Shown here: piece after piece, positions 36,583 to 45,271 of the stretch
Numbering within the stretch: the stretch's first letter is position 1
Layout: each line of letters starts with the position of its first letter
Assembly (NCBI RefSeq): GCF_028606985.1
Contig: NZ_CP117416.1
Span: 4,527,001 to 4,591,000, forward strand
Direction: 5' to 3'
Source of the DNA: Paenibacillus kyungheensis
Lineage (GTDB): Bacteria > Bacillota > Bacilli > Paenibacillales > Paenibacillaceae
DNA: 64,000 nt
Notes under the pieces: generated by a model
Told to the model about the DNA's origin: nothing
Seen by the model: the letters and a program-made list of their open reading frames with translations, nothing else
The model's database searches: none
Program-made: the position numbers and the translations under genes

Positions 36583-37722
36583 TTAATACGTAATCATTTT
36601 CTGAATTAATGCATCGGATTTAGAAAATTGTTTGAATATATTTACAATATTCATACTGGTATTTTTTTTGCTATATACATTATCGGTAGAATTTAAGTTC
36701 TGTTTAAAAGAATCTGCTAAAACGTGTTGAAGAGCCTGATCCAGTTGTTCAGCACTCTCAGAAATATCAATAATATTTGCCGAGCGTTCTCTGCCTTCTT
36801 GACGACTACCTATATTAATAACAGGGATAGCAAAAGAAGCAGCTTCAATAATTCCTGAAGAAGAATTACCTATAAGGGCTTCAGCATGCTTCAACATCGT
36901 TAAGTAATCTAGTTGTTCAAAACTCGTAATCTGATAAAAGTGAGGATTATGTTGATACTTTTGATAAACTTGAATAATCTGATCTGTACCTGCATCTGAA
37001 TTAGGCATAACGCAAACAATAGCTTTCGAGGTAGCTACCAATTTTTCCAACATACGTTCTAATTCTTTTATATTTGCTTGTTCTGTTGTTACTGGATGAT
37101 AAATAAACAATAGATATTGGCTGATATGATCTAATCCATATTTAATTTTAACCTGTTCGAAATCAGGCAAAGGTGTATTTAGCATAGTTTCAATTCGAGG
37201 TGCTCCTACAACATGAATACGCCAATCATTTTCACCAAGCTTTATTAAGCGCTCACGGCTACCTTCTGTAGCTGCTAAGTGAATATGAGCTAATTTGCTA
37301 ATTGCATGTCTGACAGACTCATCAATTGTTCCTGAAACTTCCCCACCATGTAAATGAAAAAGAGGAATATTCATATGTGTTGCAACAATAGACGCAGCTA
37401 GCATTTCACCGCGATCTCCCAATACAAGAACACAATCAGGTAATAATGTTTCTATCGCCTGACTCATACCTACAATAGCAAGCCCAATAGACTTAGCCAT
37501 ATTGGCGTGAGTCGGTGATTGGAGTAGACAATCTACTTTGGCCGATACTGTAAAACCATCTTTTTCAATATGACTTATGGTATAACCGTATTGTGGAGAT
37601 AAATGCATACCTGTGACTAGCAATTGCAAATCTAACTCAGGCTCTTCTTGTATTGCTTGTAAAATAGGAAAATATATACCATAGTCCGCTCTTGTTCCTG
37701 TTACTACAAGTACTTTTTTCAT
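36583..37722 (-). CDS. legG: Hydrolysing UDP-sugar 2-epimerase (LegG/NeuC-like)
   Basis: 379 aa, GT-B-fold UDP-GlcNAc 2-epimerase family. Starts KKVLVVTGTRADYGIYFPIL; carries LHGGEVSGTIDESVRHAISKLAHIH and ALIGNSSSGIIEA near residue 285. Expected to hydrolyse and epimerise the UDP-diacetamido sugar to free 2,4-diacetamido-2,4,6-trideoxymannose. ATGA overlap with the synthase gene. Confidence 0.92.
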   Translation of the reverse strand: MKKVLVVTGTRADYGIYFPILQAIQEEPELDLQLLVTGMHLSPQYGYTISHIEKDGFTVSAKVDCLLQSPTHANMAKSIGLAIVGMSQAIETLLPDCVLVLGDRGEMLAASIVATHMNIPLFHLHGGEVSGTIDESVRHAISKLAHIHLAATEGSRERLIKLGENDWRIHVVGAPRIETMLNTPLPDFEQVKIKYGLDHISQYLLFIYHPVTTEQANIKELERMLEKLVATSKAIVCVMPNSDAGTDQIIQVYQKYQHNPHFYQITSFEQLDYLTMLKHAEALIGNSSSGIIEAASFAIPVINIGSRQEGRERSANIIDISESAEQLDQALQHVLADSFKQNLNSTDNVYSKKNTSMNIVNIFKQFSKSDALIQKMITY

Positions 37723-38750
37723 TTGAGATCATCCCATTGTAATAATTGATCTTCTAGCACATCATGCGTTAATTGCTTACCAATTAATTCTTGATAAAAT
37801 CGAGGTTCAATACCTGTACCCGGACGTTTGATAGCAAGATCAGTTGAAGATAAGATATGTCCTGCTTGCTGAGCACTAGCCATTACAATACTTTTTCTAG
37901 CTACAATTTTGGTATTTTCTTCTGAAGGCATACATCTTTTGATTCCGTCTCCCAGTGCTTGTTCTACATTGCGTATAGCCTGAACCATTTTTGCAAAATC
38001 AGATGGTTCTAGCGAAGCTTTATGATCAGGTCCTGGTAAAGAACGATCTAATGTAAAATGCTTCTCAATAATACGCGCACCTATTACAGTAGCTGCTATT
38101 GCAATTTCAATACCCGAAGTATGATCTGAATAACCAGTTACTTGACGGTATTCTTTGTGTAATGTGCGGATCGCATTTAAATTCACATCTTCCAAAGGAG
38201 CAGGATAGTCTGAAGTACAATGAAGAATCGCTACAGAACAATCCTTTAGGGTAGCCAATGGTTCACGAACCTCTTCCAAATTCGACATTCCTGTAGATAA
38301 TAAGACTGGTCGCTTATACTTATTAATTTGCTCTAGAAAAGGAATGTTATTCATATCGCCAGAACCAATTTTAAAAGCATCAATACCAATAGAATCTAGA
38401 AATGTAGCACTTTCTTCGTCAAAAGGAGTCGATAAAAAATCGATATTTTTCTCATCGCAGTACTCTTTAAGCACAATAAAATTATCAAAGCTTAATTCTA
38501 ACTTTTGTAACATTTCTAGCTGGCTTTCTGTAGATGATGTATTGTTTGTCTGATAATCAGCTTTCTGTGCATGTTTGGTCACTAGATGTTCGCTTTTAAA
38601 AGTCTGAAATTTTACTGCATCTGCTCCGCTCTCTACAGCTTGATCAATACATTGTAAAGCTAAATCCATAGAACCATTATGGTTAACACCTATCTCGGCA
38701 ATGATGTAAGTAGAAGTATTACTATCCGAAAAAAGGCTTTGTACCGACAT
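37719..38750 (-). CDS. legI: Nonulosonic acid synthase (LegI/NeuB family)
   Basis: 343 aa. Condenses the 6-carbon sugar with PEP to make the 9-carbon acid. NeuB barrel: IIAEIGVNHNGSMDLA, FQTFKSEHLVT, GYSDHTSGIE, EKHFTLD; C-terminal antifreeze-like SAF domain about 285-343. ATG at 38750 was chosen because GGGGGTG lies 5 nt upstream; the frame extends 12 codons further without a site. The NeuC-type epimerase next door favours legionaminic over pseudaminic acid. Confidence 0.92.
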   Translation of the reverse strand: MSVQSLFSDSNTSTYIIAEIGVNHNGSMDLALQCIDQAVESGADAVKFQTFKSEHLVTKHAQKADYQTNNTSSTESQLEMLQKLELSFDNFIVLKEYCDEKNIDFLSTPFDEESATFLDSIGIDAFKIGSGDMNNIPFLEQINKYKRPVLLSTGMSNLEEVREPLATLKDCSVAILHCTSDYPAPLEDVNLNAIRTLHKEYRQVTGYSDHTSGIEIAIAATVIGARIIEKHFTLDRSLPGPDHKASLEPSDFAKMVQAIRNVEQALGDGIKRCMPSEENTKIVARKSIVMASAQQAGHILSSTDLAIKRPGTGIEPRFYQELIGKQLTHDVLEDQLLQWDDLK

Positions 38751-38769
38751 TATCACACCCCCATTTTTT

Positions 38770-39480
38770 TCAATTCGATCGATCATTTGTTGTTAGCATA
38801 AATTGAGCTAACTTCAAATCAAAATCAGTATCAATATCTATAGAACGTTCCTCTGGCATAATATATCCATAATTACGAGCGCCTACTAAAGAATGATCGA
38901 TACATAATAAATCTCTTTTCATAATATAAATAGCACCATTAAGCGCATATACATCTTGTAAATCTTGTCTACGTAAATGAGAATCTTGATGTTTTAGATA
39001 AGGGACTAGTTGTTCGTCCTGTAATTCTCTTAATAAATAAGGATGACTAGATGATAAAGTAACACTTTGCAAAGAATCAGCTTCATATTGCAGAAAAGTA
39101 GCAAATGCTTGTTCAATATCTTGCACCTGCCGCAAAGGAGAAGTTGGTTGCAACAGCATAATGTATGGATAATACTGTTTAAGCTGTTGTTCACAAAAGT
39201 CTACTGCATGTTCTAATACATCAATACTTTTAGCTTCATCTGTTGATAGTTCTTCCGGACGCAAAAAAGGAACAGTTGCACCAGCATCACGAGCAACTTC
39301 TGCAATCCGGGGACTATCTGTAGTCACTATTACTTCTGTAATACAAGTGCTTTTCAAAGCAGCTTCGATACTATACTGAATCAGTGGCTTATGATTTAAC
39401 AATCGTATATTTTTATCAGGTAATCCTTTTGAACCTCCGCGAGCTGGAATAATAGCCAGACACCCTGTACTTGAACTCAT
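38770..39480 (-). CDS. legF: CMP-nonulosonic acid cytidylyltransferase (LegF/NeuA-like)
   Basis: 236 aa. Activates the nonulosonic acid with CTP. Motif AIIPARGGSKGLPDKNIR at 9-26, LLQPTSPLR and DIDTDFDLKLA (metal Asp pair). ATGA overlap with the dehydratase gene. A single-domain enzyme with no fused phosphatase. Confidence 0.93.
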   Translation of the reverse strand: MSSSTGCLAIIPARGGSKGLPDKNIRLLNHKPLIQYSIEAALKSTCITEVIVTTDSPRIAEVARDAGATVPFLRPEELSTDEAKSIDVLEHAVDFCEQQLKQYYPYIMLLQPTSPLRQVQDIEQAFATFLQYEADSLQSVTLSSSHPYLLRELQDEQLVPYLKHQDSHLRRQDLQDVYALNGAIYIMKRDLLCIDHSLVGARNYGYIMPEERSIDIDTDFDLKLAQFMLTTNDRSN

Positions 39481-40496
39481 AATACTCCTCTTTCAAATCC
39501 TAATCCATTGCGATCAATCAATGATCTTATTTCTGGCATAAATAGTTGAGGTGCTGTATGTGAAGAGTACTCTTGATGCTTCGCTTTTTGAAATCCGTTA
39601 TATACTGATTCTGTTGTATCAAATAGAGATGGAATGATATACATTTTTTCATTTTCCATTGCTCGCTCTGATTCATCCAATGTCATCAATTCTTCATACA
39701 GCTTCTCACCAGGGCGTATACCTGTTTCATTAATAGAACCTTTAAATGTAATACCTGAAGCCTCTTCATAAGAATCGATAAGACATTGTGCCAAATCAGT
39801 AATTTTAAGAATAGGCATTTTTAGAACAAATACTTCTCCACCTTGCGAATACGTTGCCGCATCAATAACTAACTGAGCAGCTTGTGGAATAGACATCATA
39901 AATCGAGTCATTTCTTTATGTGTAACTGTAACAGCATTTCCTTTAACAATTTGATCACGGAACAAAGGAATAACCGAACCTCTCGATCCCATTACATTGC
40001 CAAACCGAACACAGGAAAAGACAGTATCTTTGCTTCCCTTATACATATTAGCAGCTGAAATTAAACGTTCTGATAATAGTTTGGTTGCACCCATGGTATT
40101 GGTAGGATTCACCACTTTATCCGTACTGATTGCTACAACTTTTTTAACATTATGCTCCAAAGCCGTTTCGATCAGATTTTGTACACCAATCACATTCGTT
40201 TTAACAGCTTCCATTGGATTATACTCACATGAAGGAACATGCTTTAGTGCAGCTGCATGGAAAATATAATCCACATCTTCCATCGCATAACTAAGACGTT
40301 TCTGATCACGAATATCCCCAATCAAATAACGTACATTAGAATATTCTTTTAATTGTTGCTGGATATCAAATTGTTTGCTTTCGTCTCTGCTATAAATCCT
40401 TACAGCTTTTGGCTCTTGCGATAATATATTACGAACAATTTCACTTCCGATAGATCCAGTTCCGCCGGTGACTAAAACAACTTTGTTTTTGAACAT
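39477..40496 (-). CDS. legB: UDP-GlcNAc 4,6-dehydratase (extended SDR, LegB/PglF/PseB group)
   Basis: 339 aa, soluble, without the membrane domain of PglF. NAD-binding VVLVTGGTGSIGSEIV, catalytic STDKVVNPTNTMGATK, and FGNVMGSRGSVIPLF mark the CapD/PseB-type dehydratases. With the PglE-like aminotransferase, PglD-like acyltransferase and NeuC-type epimerase it most likely starts the legionaminate route; a PseB-type inverting enzyme cannot be excluded from motifs alone. Confidence 0.9.
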   Translation of the reverse strand: MFKNKVVLVTGGTGSIGSEIVRNILSQEPKAVRIYSRDESKQFDIQQQLKEYSNVRYLIGDIRDQKRLSYAMEDVDYIFHAAALKHVPSCEYNPMEAVKTNVIGVQNLIETALEHNVKKVVAISTDKVVNPTNTMGATKLLSERLISAANMYKGSKDTVFSCVRFGNVMGSRGSVIPLFRDQIVKGNAVTVTHKEMTRFMMSIPQAAQLVIDAATYSQGGEVFVLKMPILKITDLAQCLIDSYEEASGITFKGSINETGIRPGEKLYEELMTLDESERAMENEKMYIIPSLFDTTESVYNGFQKAKHQEYSSHTAPQLFMPEIRSLIDRNGLGFERGVL

Positions 40497-40545
40497 ATTT
40501 TTCTCCTATTTCTTTAACTTGGATGTAAGACATGTAAGAAATATA

Positions 40546-42357
40546 TTAGTGACTTTGAGAAAATTGATCCGGTCTAATCTCACTGATTTTAATTAAAGAC
40601 TCGCTAAATAATTGTTCAAGGAACGGTTCTTTTTCTATTAAATCTTTAAGCAATTTTCCTAAATATTGATTGATTAATTTACATTTAATAGACAGATTTT
40701 TTTCTGTGACAATAAAAGGTAATTGTTGATCAAATTCTCTCAAATCTGTAGGCATAACTGTGTTAAAAATAGGTTCAAACCATTCTCGATTAGCGATTGT
40801 TCCCCATTTTTGCTCAATAAGTTCTAATGTTTTTTGAGCTTTCATCGGCTTTGTGCGACTGTGCTCTTCAATTTTATTCATCAATTTTTGGATTTCTGAT
40901 ATTTCTTTTTTCATTTCTTTGAGATCATTGATAACATAATTCATTTTATTTTGTACATAAGCTTTTGTATCGCCATTTATTTCTGATTTGGATTTTGCAA
41001 TCAAAGATTCAACAGGATGTGGTTCAATATGCTGATCAGCAAGCATATCAAAAGCTTCTTCTATAGACATCCATGTTGTGCCTTCAATAACTGCACCATT
41101 TTTTGTAGTATTTATAAACTCTACCGATGGATAAGCATTAATGATATCTTCCAAACTATCTTTCATAAATAGAAAACTAGAATCGGTTAAATTATAAGTT
41201 CCTTTTACATTTAAAATCTTTTGTGTAGCTGTTTGGACTGTAACATCAGTATGTTTAACTTCAACGTGTCCTACTCCATCTGCATAATACTTATTATCCG
41301 GGAATGATAAATCTTGTCCCATCATAATAATACGAGTAGCACCCAGACGAATAGCCGCTTGAATAGCTGTTCCTGCTACAGTAGGCGTAGAAGAAATCGC
41401 AATTTGTTCCTTTTTTAAACCCATTAAATATTGAGAGAATTCATCATTACCCATTACGCTATAAATCAAGTCATGATGCTTTCTACCTGATATTTCATAA
41501 TACGCTGACGACGTATGAAATAGAGGGGCTTCTAATGTTTTGGGATCTTTAAATACTTTATTGTTAATTTCGTTACCATCCATAATAACTGTCATATGGG
41601 GTTGAATATCATTTTTAACTAATGCCTGAATACTTGAACCTGCTGCAATAACTAATGCATGTGACTTCAATCGCTCAATCCATTCAATATCTTCTTGCAG
41701 GGAAGGACCGGAAGCTGTAATTACCGCAGTGACTCCTTCAAAAGAATTCAATAACTGTTCAATCGAAGGAGAAGCTAGCATATTTGGCATTTGGTAAAGA
41801 CTATTACGCACCCAATCTTGGCGGAAAAACTCTTCTGTTTTTTTATTTGAATTAAATGTAAAACTATATTCCGTAAATTTCTTTTTAATATCATGCAGTA
41901 TTTCCATATCATGATCTAGATAATGTCTTAATGCTACAAAAGCCATCTCTTGTTGCATATAGCTACATACTAAATAAAATAACATATTTAGTTGCGATTC
42001 CCCTACAGATAACCAGTGTAAGTTAGGATGCGTTAACAGTTCTCTAAAATCGTAATTTTTCATTGATTCCATAAAAGCTTCTTCATCAGGTTCATATACA
42101 AATAACCAACGATTAGGATACATTTCCAAAAGATCAGCTATACCAAGACCCTGTCCGAATCCATAGACAAAAATAAGATTTAAATCTCCTACTGATCCTC
42201 GTACTGCCTCAAGCCATGCCTCATCTTTATCCCACGGTTCCATGATTATTTCTTTGTCTTTATTATAATCAAGGTCTATTGTAAGAGTCTTATGAGCGAC
42301 ATTGTTAAAACGTTGCTCTAGTACGGTTTGATTCAGTTCTAAATTAGACACTATCAT
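40546..42357 (-). CDS. Maf-type flagellin nonulosonic acid transferase (MAF_flag10, DUF115)
   Basis: 603 aa, cytosolic. Motility accessory factor glycosyltransferase that puts a CMP-activated nonulosonic acid on Ser/Thr of flagellin. Core about 190-400: TASGPSLQEDIEWI (residues 214 on), IAAGSSIQALVKNDIQPH, MDGNE, MGQDLSFPDNKYYADGVGH; helical N- and C-terminal domains flank it. First gene of the cassette, directly after the fliT terminator; its position beside five flagellin genes and the leg genes fits the role well. Confidence 0.92.
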   Translation of the reverse strand: MIVSNLELNQTVLEQRFNNVAHKTLTIDLDYNKDKEIIMEPWDKDEAWLEAVRGSVGDLNLIFVYGFGQGLGIADLLEMYPNRWLFVYEPDEEAFMESMKNYDFRELLTHPNLHWLSVGESQLNMLFYLVCSYMQQEMAFVALRHYLDHDMEILHDIKKKFTEYSFTFNSNKKTEEFFRQDWVRNSLYQMPNMLASPSIEQLLNSFEGVTAVITASGPSLQEDIEWIERLKSHALVIAAGSSIQALVKNDIQPHMTVIMDGNEINNKVFKDPKTLEAPLFHTSSAYYEISGRKHHDLIYSVMGNDEFSQYLMGLKKEQIAISSTPTVAGTAIQAAIRLGATRIIMMGQDLSFPDNKYYADGVGHVEVKHTDVTVQTATQKILNVKGTYNLTDSSFLFMKDSLEDIINAYPSVEFINTTKNGAVIEGTTWMSIEEAFDMLADQHIEPHPVESLIAKSKSEINGDTKAYVQNKMNYVINDLKEMKKEISEIQKLMNKIEEHSRTKPMKAQKTLELIEQKWGTIANREWFEPIFNTVMPTDLREFDQQLPFIVTEKNLSIKCKLINQYLGKLLKDLIEKEPFLEQLFSESLIKISEIRPDQFSQSH

Positions 42358-42392
42358 ACCACCATTCGCTCGTAAATTTACTTTCTATATGT

Positions 42393-42420
42393 AGTATATC
42401 GGAATCAAAAGGATTGAAGT
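42393..42420 (-). promoter_or_regulatory. Candidate promoter of the glycan cassette
   Basis: Minus-strand CCGATATACT (revcomp 42393-42402) looks like the SigD -10 (GCCGATAT) and also contains a SigA-like TATACT. The -35 side is weak for both. It lies between the fliT terminator and the Maf gene. Confidence 0.4.
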
Positions 42421-42433
42421 GAACATTTAACAT

Positions 42434-42472
42434 AAAAATCCACCTAGCTGAACAACTAGGTGGATTTTTATG
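42434..42472 (-). terminator. Terminator of the flaG-fliD-fliS-fliT operon
   Basis: AAAAATCCACCTAG and CTAGGTGGATTTTTA, perfect 14-bp arms with a T-run on both strands, 4 bp past fliT. Confidence 0.93.
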
Positions 42473-42476
42473 TGTT

Positions 42477-42827
42477 TTATTTGAGACGATCTATAAAAAA
42501 ACTATCATTCACAAAATTTTGATGATACGCCGTGTGCTGGTTACGAATATTACCTTGCTTTTCCAACCAATGGCCTGCTTCATCTTTAAAATAATTTAAC
42601 TTCTGCATAATTAAAGGATCACAATCTAATAACTTCTGAATAACTTGTCTTTCGGTATCAGTGATATATTCTCGATGCGCTTGCATCTCTGTAATAATCA
42701 CTTCACGTTCATTGACAAAATCAAGTAGTTCTTCTTCACTTATTATAGAAATGCGACTCACTACATTAGTTGTGATCTCTTCCAACTTTTGCAAATGGAT
42801 TTGAATGTGATCAGTAGCACTCATCAT
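42477..42827 (-). CDS. fliT: FliT-like flagellar protein
   Basis: 116 aa, almost all helical. Divergent in sequence, assigned by place: it follows fliS with a one-base overlap (TAATG) as fliT does in B. subtilis. FliT proteins act as chaperones for FliD. No catalytic motif is seen. Confidence 0.75.
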   Translation of the reverse strand: MMSATDHIQIHLQKLEEITTNVVSRISIISEEELLDFVNEREVIITEMQAHREYITDTERQVIQKLLDCDPLIMQKLNYFKDEAGHWLEKQGNIRNQHTAYHQNFVNDSFFIDRLK

Positions 42828-43210
42828 TATACACCGCTAGCTGCTTCTGGCATTCTACTTGCTTCTACCCAAGTTTCTCGCAAGTCTGCTAAATGTACTA
42901 ATACCTCTTCAGCTAGAGTAACATTTTTCTTGATATTCGCTTCAATAAGACTGTGCAACATATATTCATAAATAACAATCAATTCATGAGCAATTGGAAA
43001 ATCAAAATTCAATGAAGAAATTAATTCATGTACAATTGCTTGAGCTTTACAAAGATTGTTATTTGCTTTCTGATAATCTTTTTCTTCAATGCCTTCAATA
43101 CCTGCTTTTACGAATCGAATAGCACCATCATATAACATAATTAGAAGTTTTGGTTTTGAAGCTGTCTGTGCCTGCGCTTGTTGATATTTTTGATAGGGTG
43201 ATTTAATCAC
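42827..43210 (-). CDS. fliS: Flagellin export chaperone FliS
   Basis: 127 aa, four-helix bundle. N-terminal YQKYQQAQAQTASKPKLLIMLYDGAIRFVK is typical of FliS (LLIMLYDG block). Binds the C-terminus of unpolymerised flagellin in the cytosol; in B. subtilis it also helps FliW sense flagellin. Between fliD (16 bp) and fliT. Confidence 0.95.
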   Translation of the reverse strand: MIKSPYQKYQQAQAQTASKPKLLIMLYDGAIRFVKAGIEGIEEKDYQKANNNLCKAQAIVHELISSLNFDFPIAHELIVIYEYMLHSLIEANIKKNVTLAEEVLVHLADLRETWVEASRMPEAASGV

Positions 43211-43226
43211 TCTATCACCTCCTTAT

Positions 43227-44705
43227 TTAAAGACTCGAAAGACTAGTTGACTGAGTATTATATCGGCTGATAGCAGTTTCCATCGCAGTAAATTTCTTAT
43301 AATAATTAGTTTCAATAGTATTTAGACGACTGTTCCAATCAGAAATACGTCTTTCCATACCTGTTATTTGTGTTCCCATTAAACTATTAACTAGAAAAGT
43401 AGAGTTAGCATCACTACTTACTTTAGATGTACCTGCAGTACTAGCCAAGCTTTCCAAAGAAGATTTAGCTACTTTTTTCATTCTAGATAGTATGCCATCT
43501 TGATCGGTATATTTATTCGTGTTTAGCGCTGTACTGTCTTGAGATCCAAAAAAGTTATTTACAATATTAGGATCTTTTTCTAAAGCTGTTTTAAGCTTAT
43601 CAGGATCTAAAGTCAGTTTACCTCTAGTCTCATAAGTTCCTGTTGTAATACCAAGTTGAGCAAAACTCACTTTATTGCCATCACTTAAAGTAACGCCTTG
43701 AATCATGGCTGTACGCATACTTGAAATAGTATTTTGTAACATATCATCATTTTTTAGCATACCACTTTTAGCTTTTTTATTCCAAAGTGCCTGCTCGTCA
43801 TCACTCAAATCTTTTTTCTGTTCATCAGTCAAAGGAGCATACTTTGGATAACGCTCTTCGCCGACTTTCGTATTCAAAGTAGATAGCACATCATTATAAG
43901 CATCTACAAAGGACTGTACAGTTGCTACTAATTTATCTGTATCTGCAGAAACACTAATTTGTGTAGATTGTCCTGTAGGTGTTACAGAATTTAGTGTGAG
44001 CGTTACACCATTCATAGCAAATGTATTGGATTTTTGCGTAACCGACAATCCATTCACTGTAAGTTGTGCATCTGCACCTTGAGCTACAGTAGCTGTATTA
44101 TCCAATCCAAATGCTGCCAATGCTTCACCGCTAAAGGTAAGATTAGAATTACCAGTAGCCTTATTAGTCAATGACATTTTACCACTTGAAGGATCGAATA
44201 CTGCTGTAACTCCAGCGTCTTTGTTCGAATTTATTTTTTGCATAAATGAATCAATTGAATCTGAAGGACTAAATGAAATAGAAGTACCATTTAGTGTAAT
44301 CGAAGTTTCACTTCCGCTATATACTGTAGATAAAGCATCTGTACTTGCATGAACACCTGCTCCAGTAGTTGATTTCACATTGGTAGCAGTAGCTAGTCCT
44401 TGTACAGAAACATTCAGTACTCCTCCACTAGCAGCACCCGTGGCTGTAGCAGAAACAGCAGAGGTATTACCTGTGATTGTTGCTTTCTGAGCATTAATCG
44501 AACTACTCAGACTCAAATTATTTAATTTATCGTTTAAAAAAGAAACTAATTTAGTACTAACATCGCGATAACCTTCACGCTTCCATTCAACCAATTGTTT
44601 TTGTTGAGTTAATTTAGTAAGAGGAGCTTTTTCGGCTGTCATTAACTTTGTAACTGTTGCATCTATATCCATACCGCTAGCTAATCCAGTAATTCTTGTA
44701 ACCAT
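43227..44705 (-). CDS. fliD: Flagellar filament cap protein FliD
   Basis: 492 aa. N-terminal FliD_N with RITGLASGMDIDATVTKLMTAEKAPL, central Ser/Thr-rich variable domain, and C-terminal coiled coil ending NTIETNYYKKFTAMETAISRYNTQSTSL. Caps the filament and guides flagellin assembly. 12 bp after flaG. Confidence 0.95.
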   Translation of the reverse strand: MVTRITGLASGMDIDATVTKLMTAEKAPLTKLTQQKQLVEWKREGYRDVSTKLVSFLNDKLNNLSLSSSINAQKATITGNTSAVSATATGAASGGVLNVSVQGLATATNVKSTTGAGVHASTDALSTVYSGSETSITLNGTSISFSPSDSIDSFMQKINSNKDAGVTAVFDPSSGKMSLTNKATGNSNLTFSGEALAAFGLDNTATVAQGADAQLTVNGLSVTQKSNTFAMNGVTLTLNSVTPTGQSTQISVSADTDKLVATVQSFVDAYNDVLSTLNTKVGEERYPKYAPLTDEQKKDLSDDEQALWNKKAKSGMLKNDDMLQNTISSMRTAMIQGVTLSDGNKVSFAQLGITTGTYETRGKLTLDPDKLKTALEKDPNIVNNFFGSQDSTALNTNKYTDQDGILSRMKKVAKSSLESLASTAGTSKVSSDANSTFLVNSLMGTQITGMERRISDWNSRLNTIETNYYKKFTAMETAISRYNTQSTSLSSL

Positions 44706-44717
44706 ATCGTTTTCCTC

Positions 44718-45098
44718 CTACACCTTTTTATCGACAATTAATCCTGTAACTTCCATTAATTTTGCTAAGGCATCCAAAACTTTTTCAGAAGGTACTTCCC
44801 GGATCAAATCGCCTGTTTCTTTATTTTTTACTTTGATCATAATTGCATGTGTTTCTTGATGCACTGAGATTTCAAATGCTTTTTGTGGCCCCTGAATAGC
44901 ATCAATCGTTTTTTGCAAATCTTTGATAGCCTGTTCCTGATTTTGTAATTTGGTCGCTTGGGTAGGTTGAGAAGCTGCTATAATAGCTTGTTCAATCGCC
45001 ACATTAGGTTTAGGCTCAGTACTTACTTCTTTTTTAACGATGGTAGGTTGAGTTGGTATTGTACTTCCCATATTTCCTGAAGATGTAATTGGATCCAT
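44718..45098 (-). CDS. flaG: FlaG family flagellar protein
   Basis: 126 aa. Disordered N-terminus, then the FlaG core from about residue 60 (FEISVHQETHAIMIKVKNKETGDLIREVPSEKVLDALAKL). Role in filament length is known for the family, mechanism unclear. First gene of the fliD operon, with a strong SigD promoter about 80 bp upstream. Confidence 0.93.
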   Translation of the reverse strand: MDPITSSGNMGSTIPTQPTIVKKEVSTEPKPNVAIEQAIIAASQPTQATKLQNQEQAIKDLQKTIDAIQGPQKAFEISVHQETHAIMIKVKNKETGDLIREVPSEKVLDALAKLMEVTGLIVDKKV

Positions 45099-45177
45099 GC
45101 AGAACCTCCTTATTCAATATGATTATGTGTAAGTTGTAATTTATTCTATTAGTGGTCTGTTTAGTATGTTACTATCT

Positions 45178-45204
45178 ATATCGGTCTTTACAGGCAATTG
45201 TTTA
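45178..45204 (-). promoter_or_regulatory. SigD promoter of flaG-fliD-fliS-fliT
   Basis: TAAA (revcomp 45201-45204), exactly 15 bp, ACCGATAT (revcomp 45178-45185); consensus is TAAA-N15-GCCGATAT. Confidence 0.85.
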
Positions 45205-45225
45205 AGATATATCGCATAAATAAGT

Positions 45226-45253
45226 AAAAAGACCCTGCCAAAGGCAGAGTCTT
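45226..45253 (-). terminator. Terminator of flagellin gene 1
   Basis: AAGACTCTGCC-ttt-GGCAGGGTCTTTTTAC on the minus strand. Confidence 0.9.
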
Positions 45254-45271
45254 GAGTACTTGTTTTTCGTA

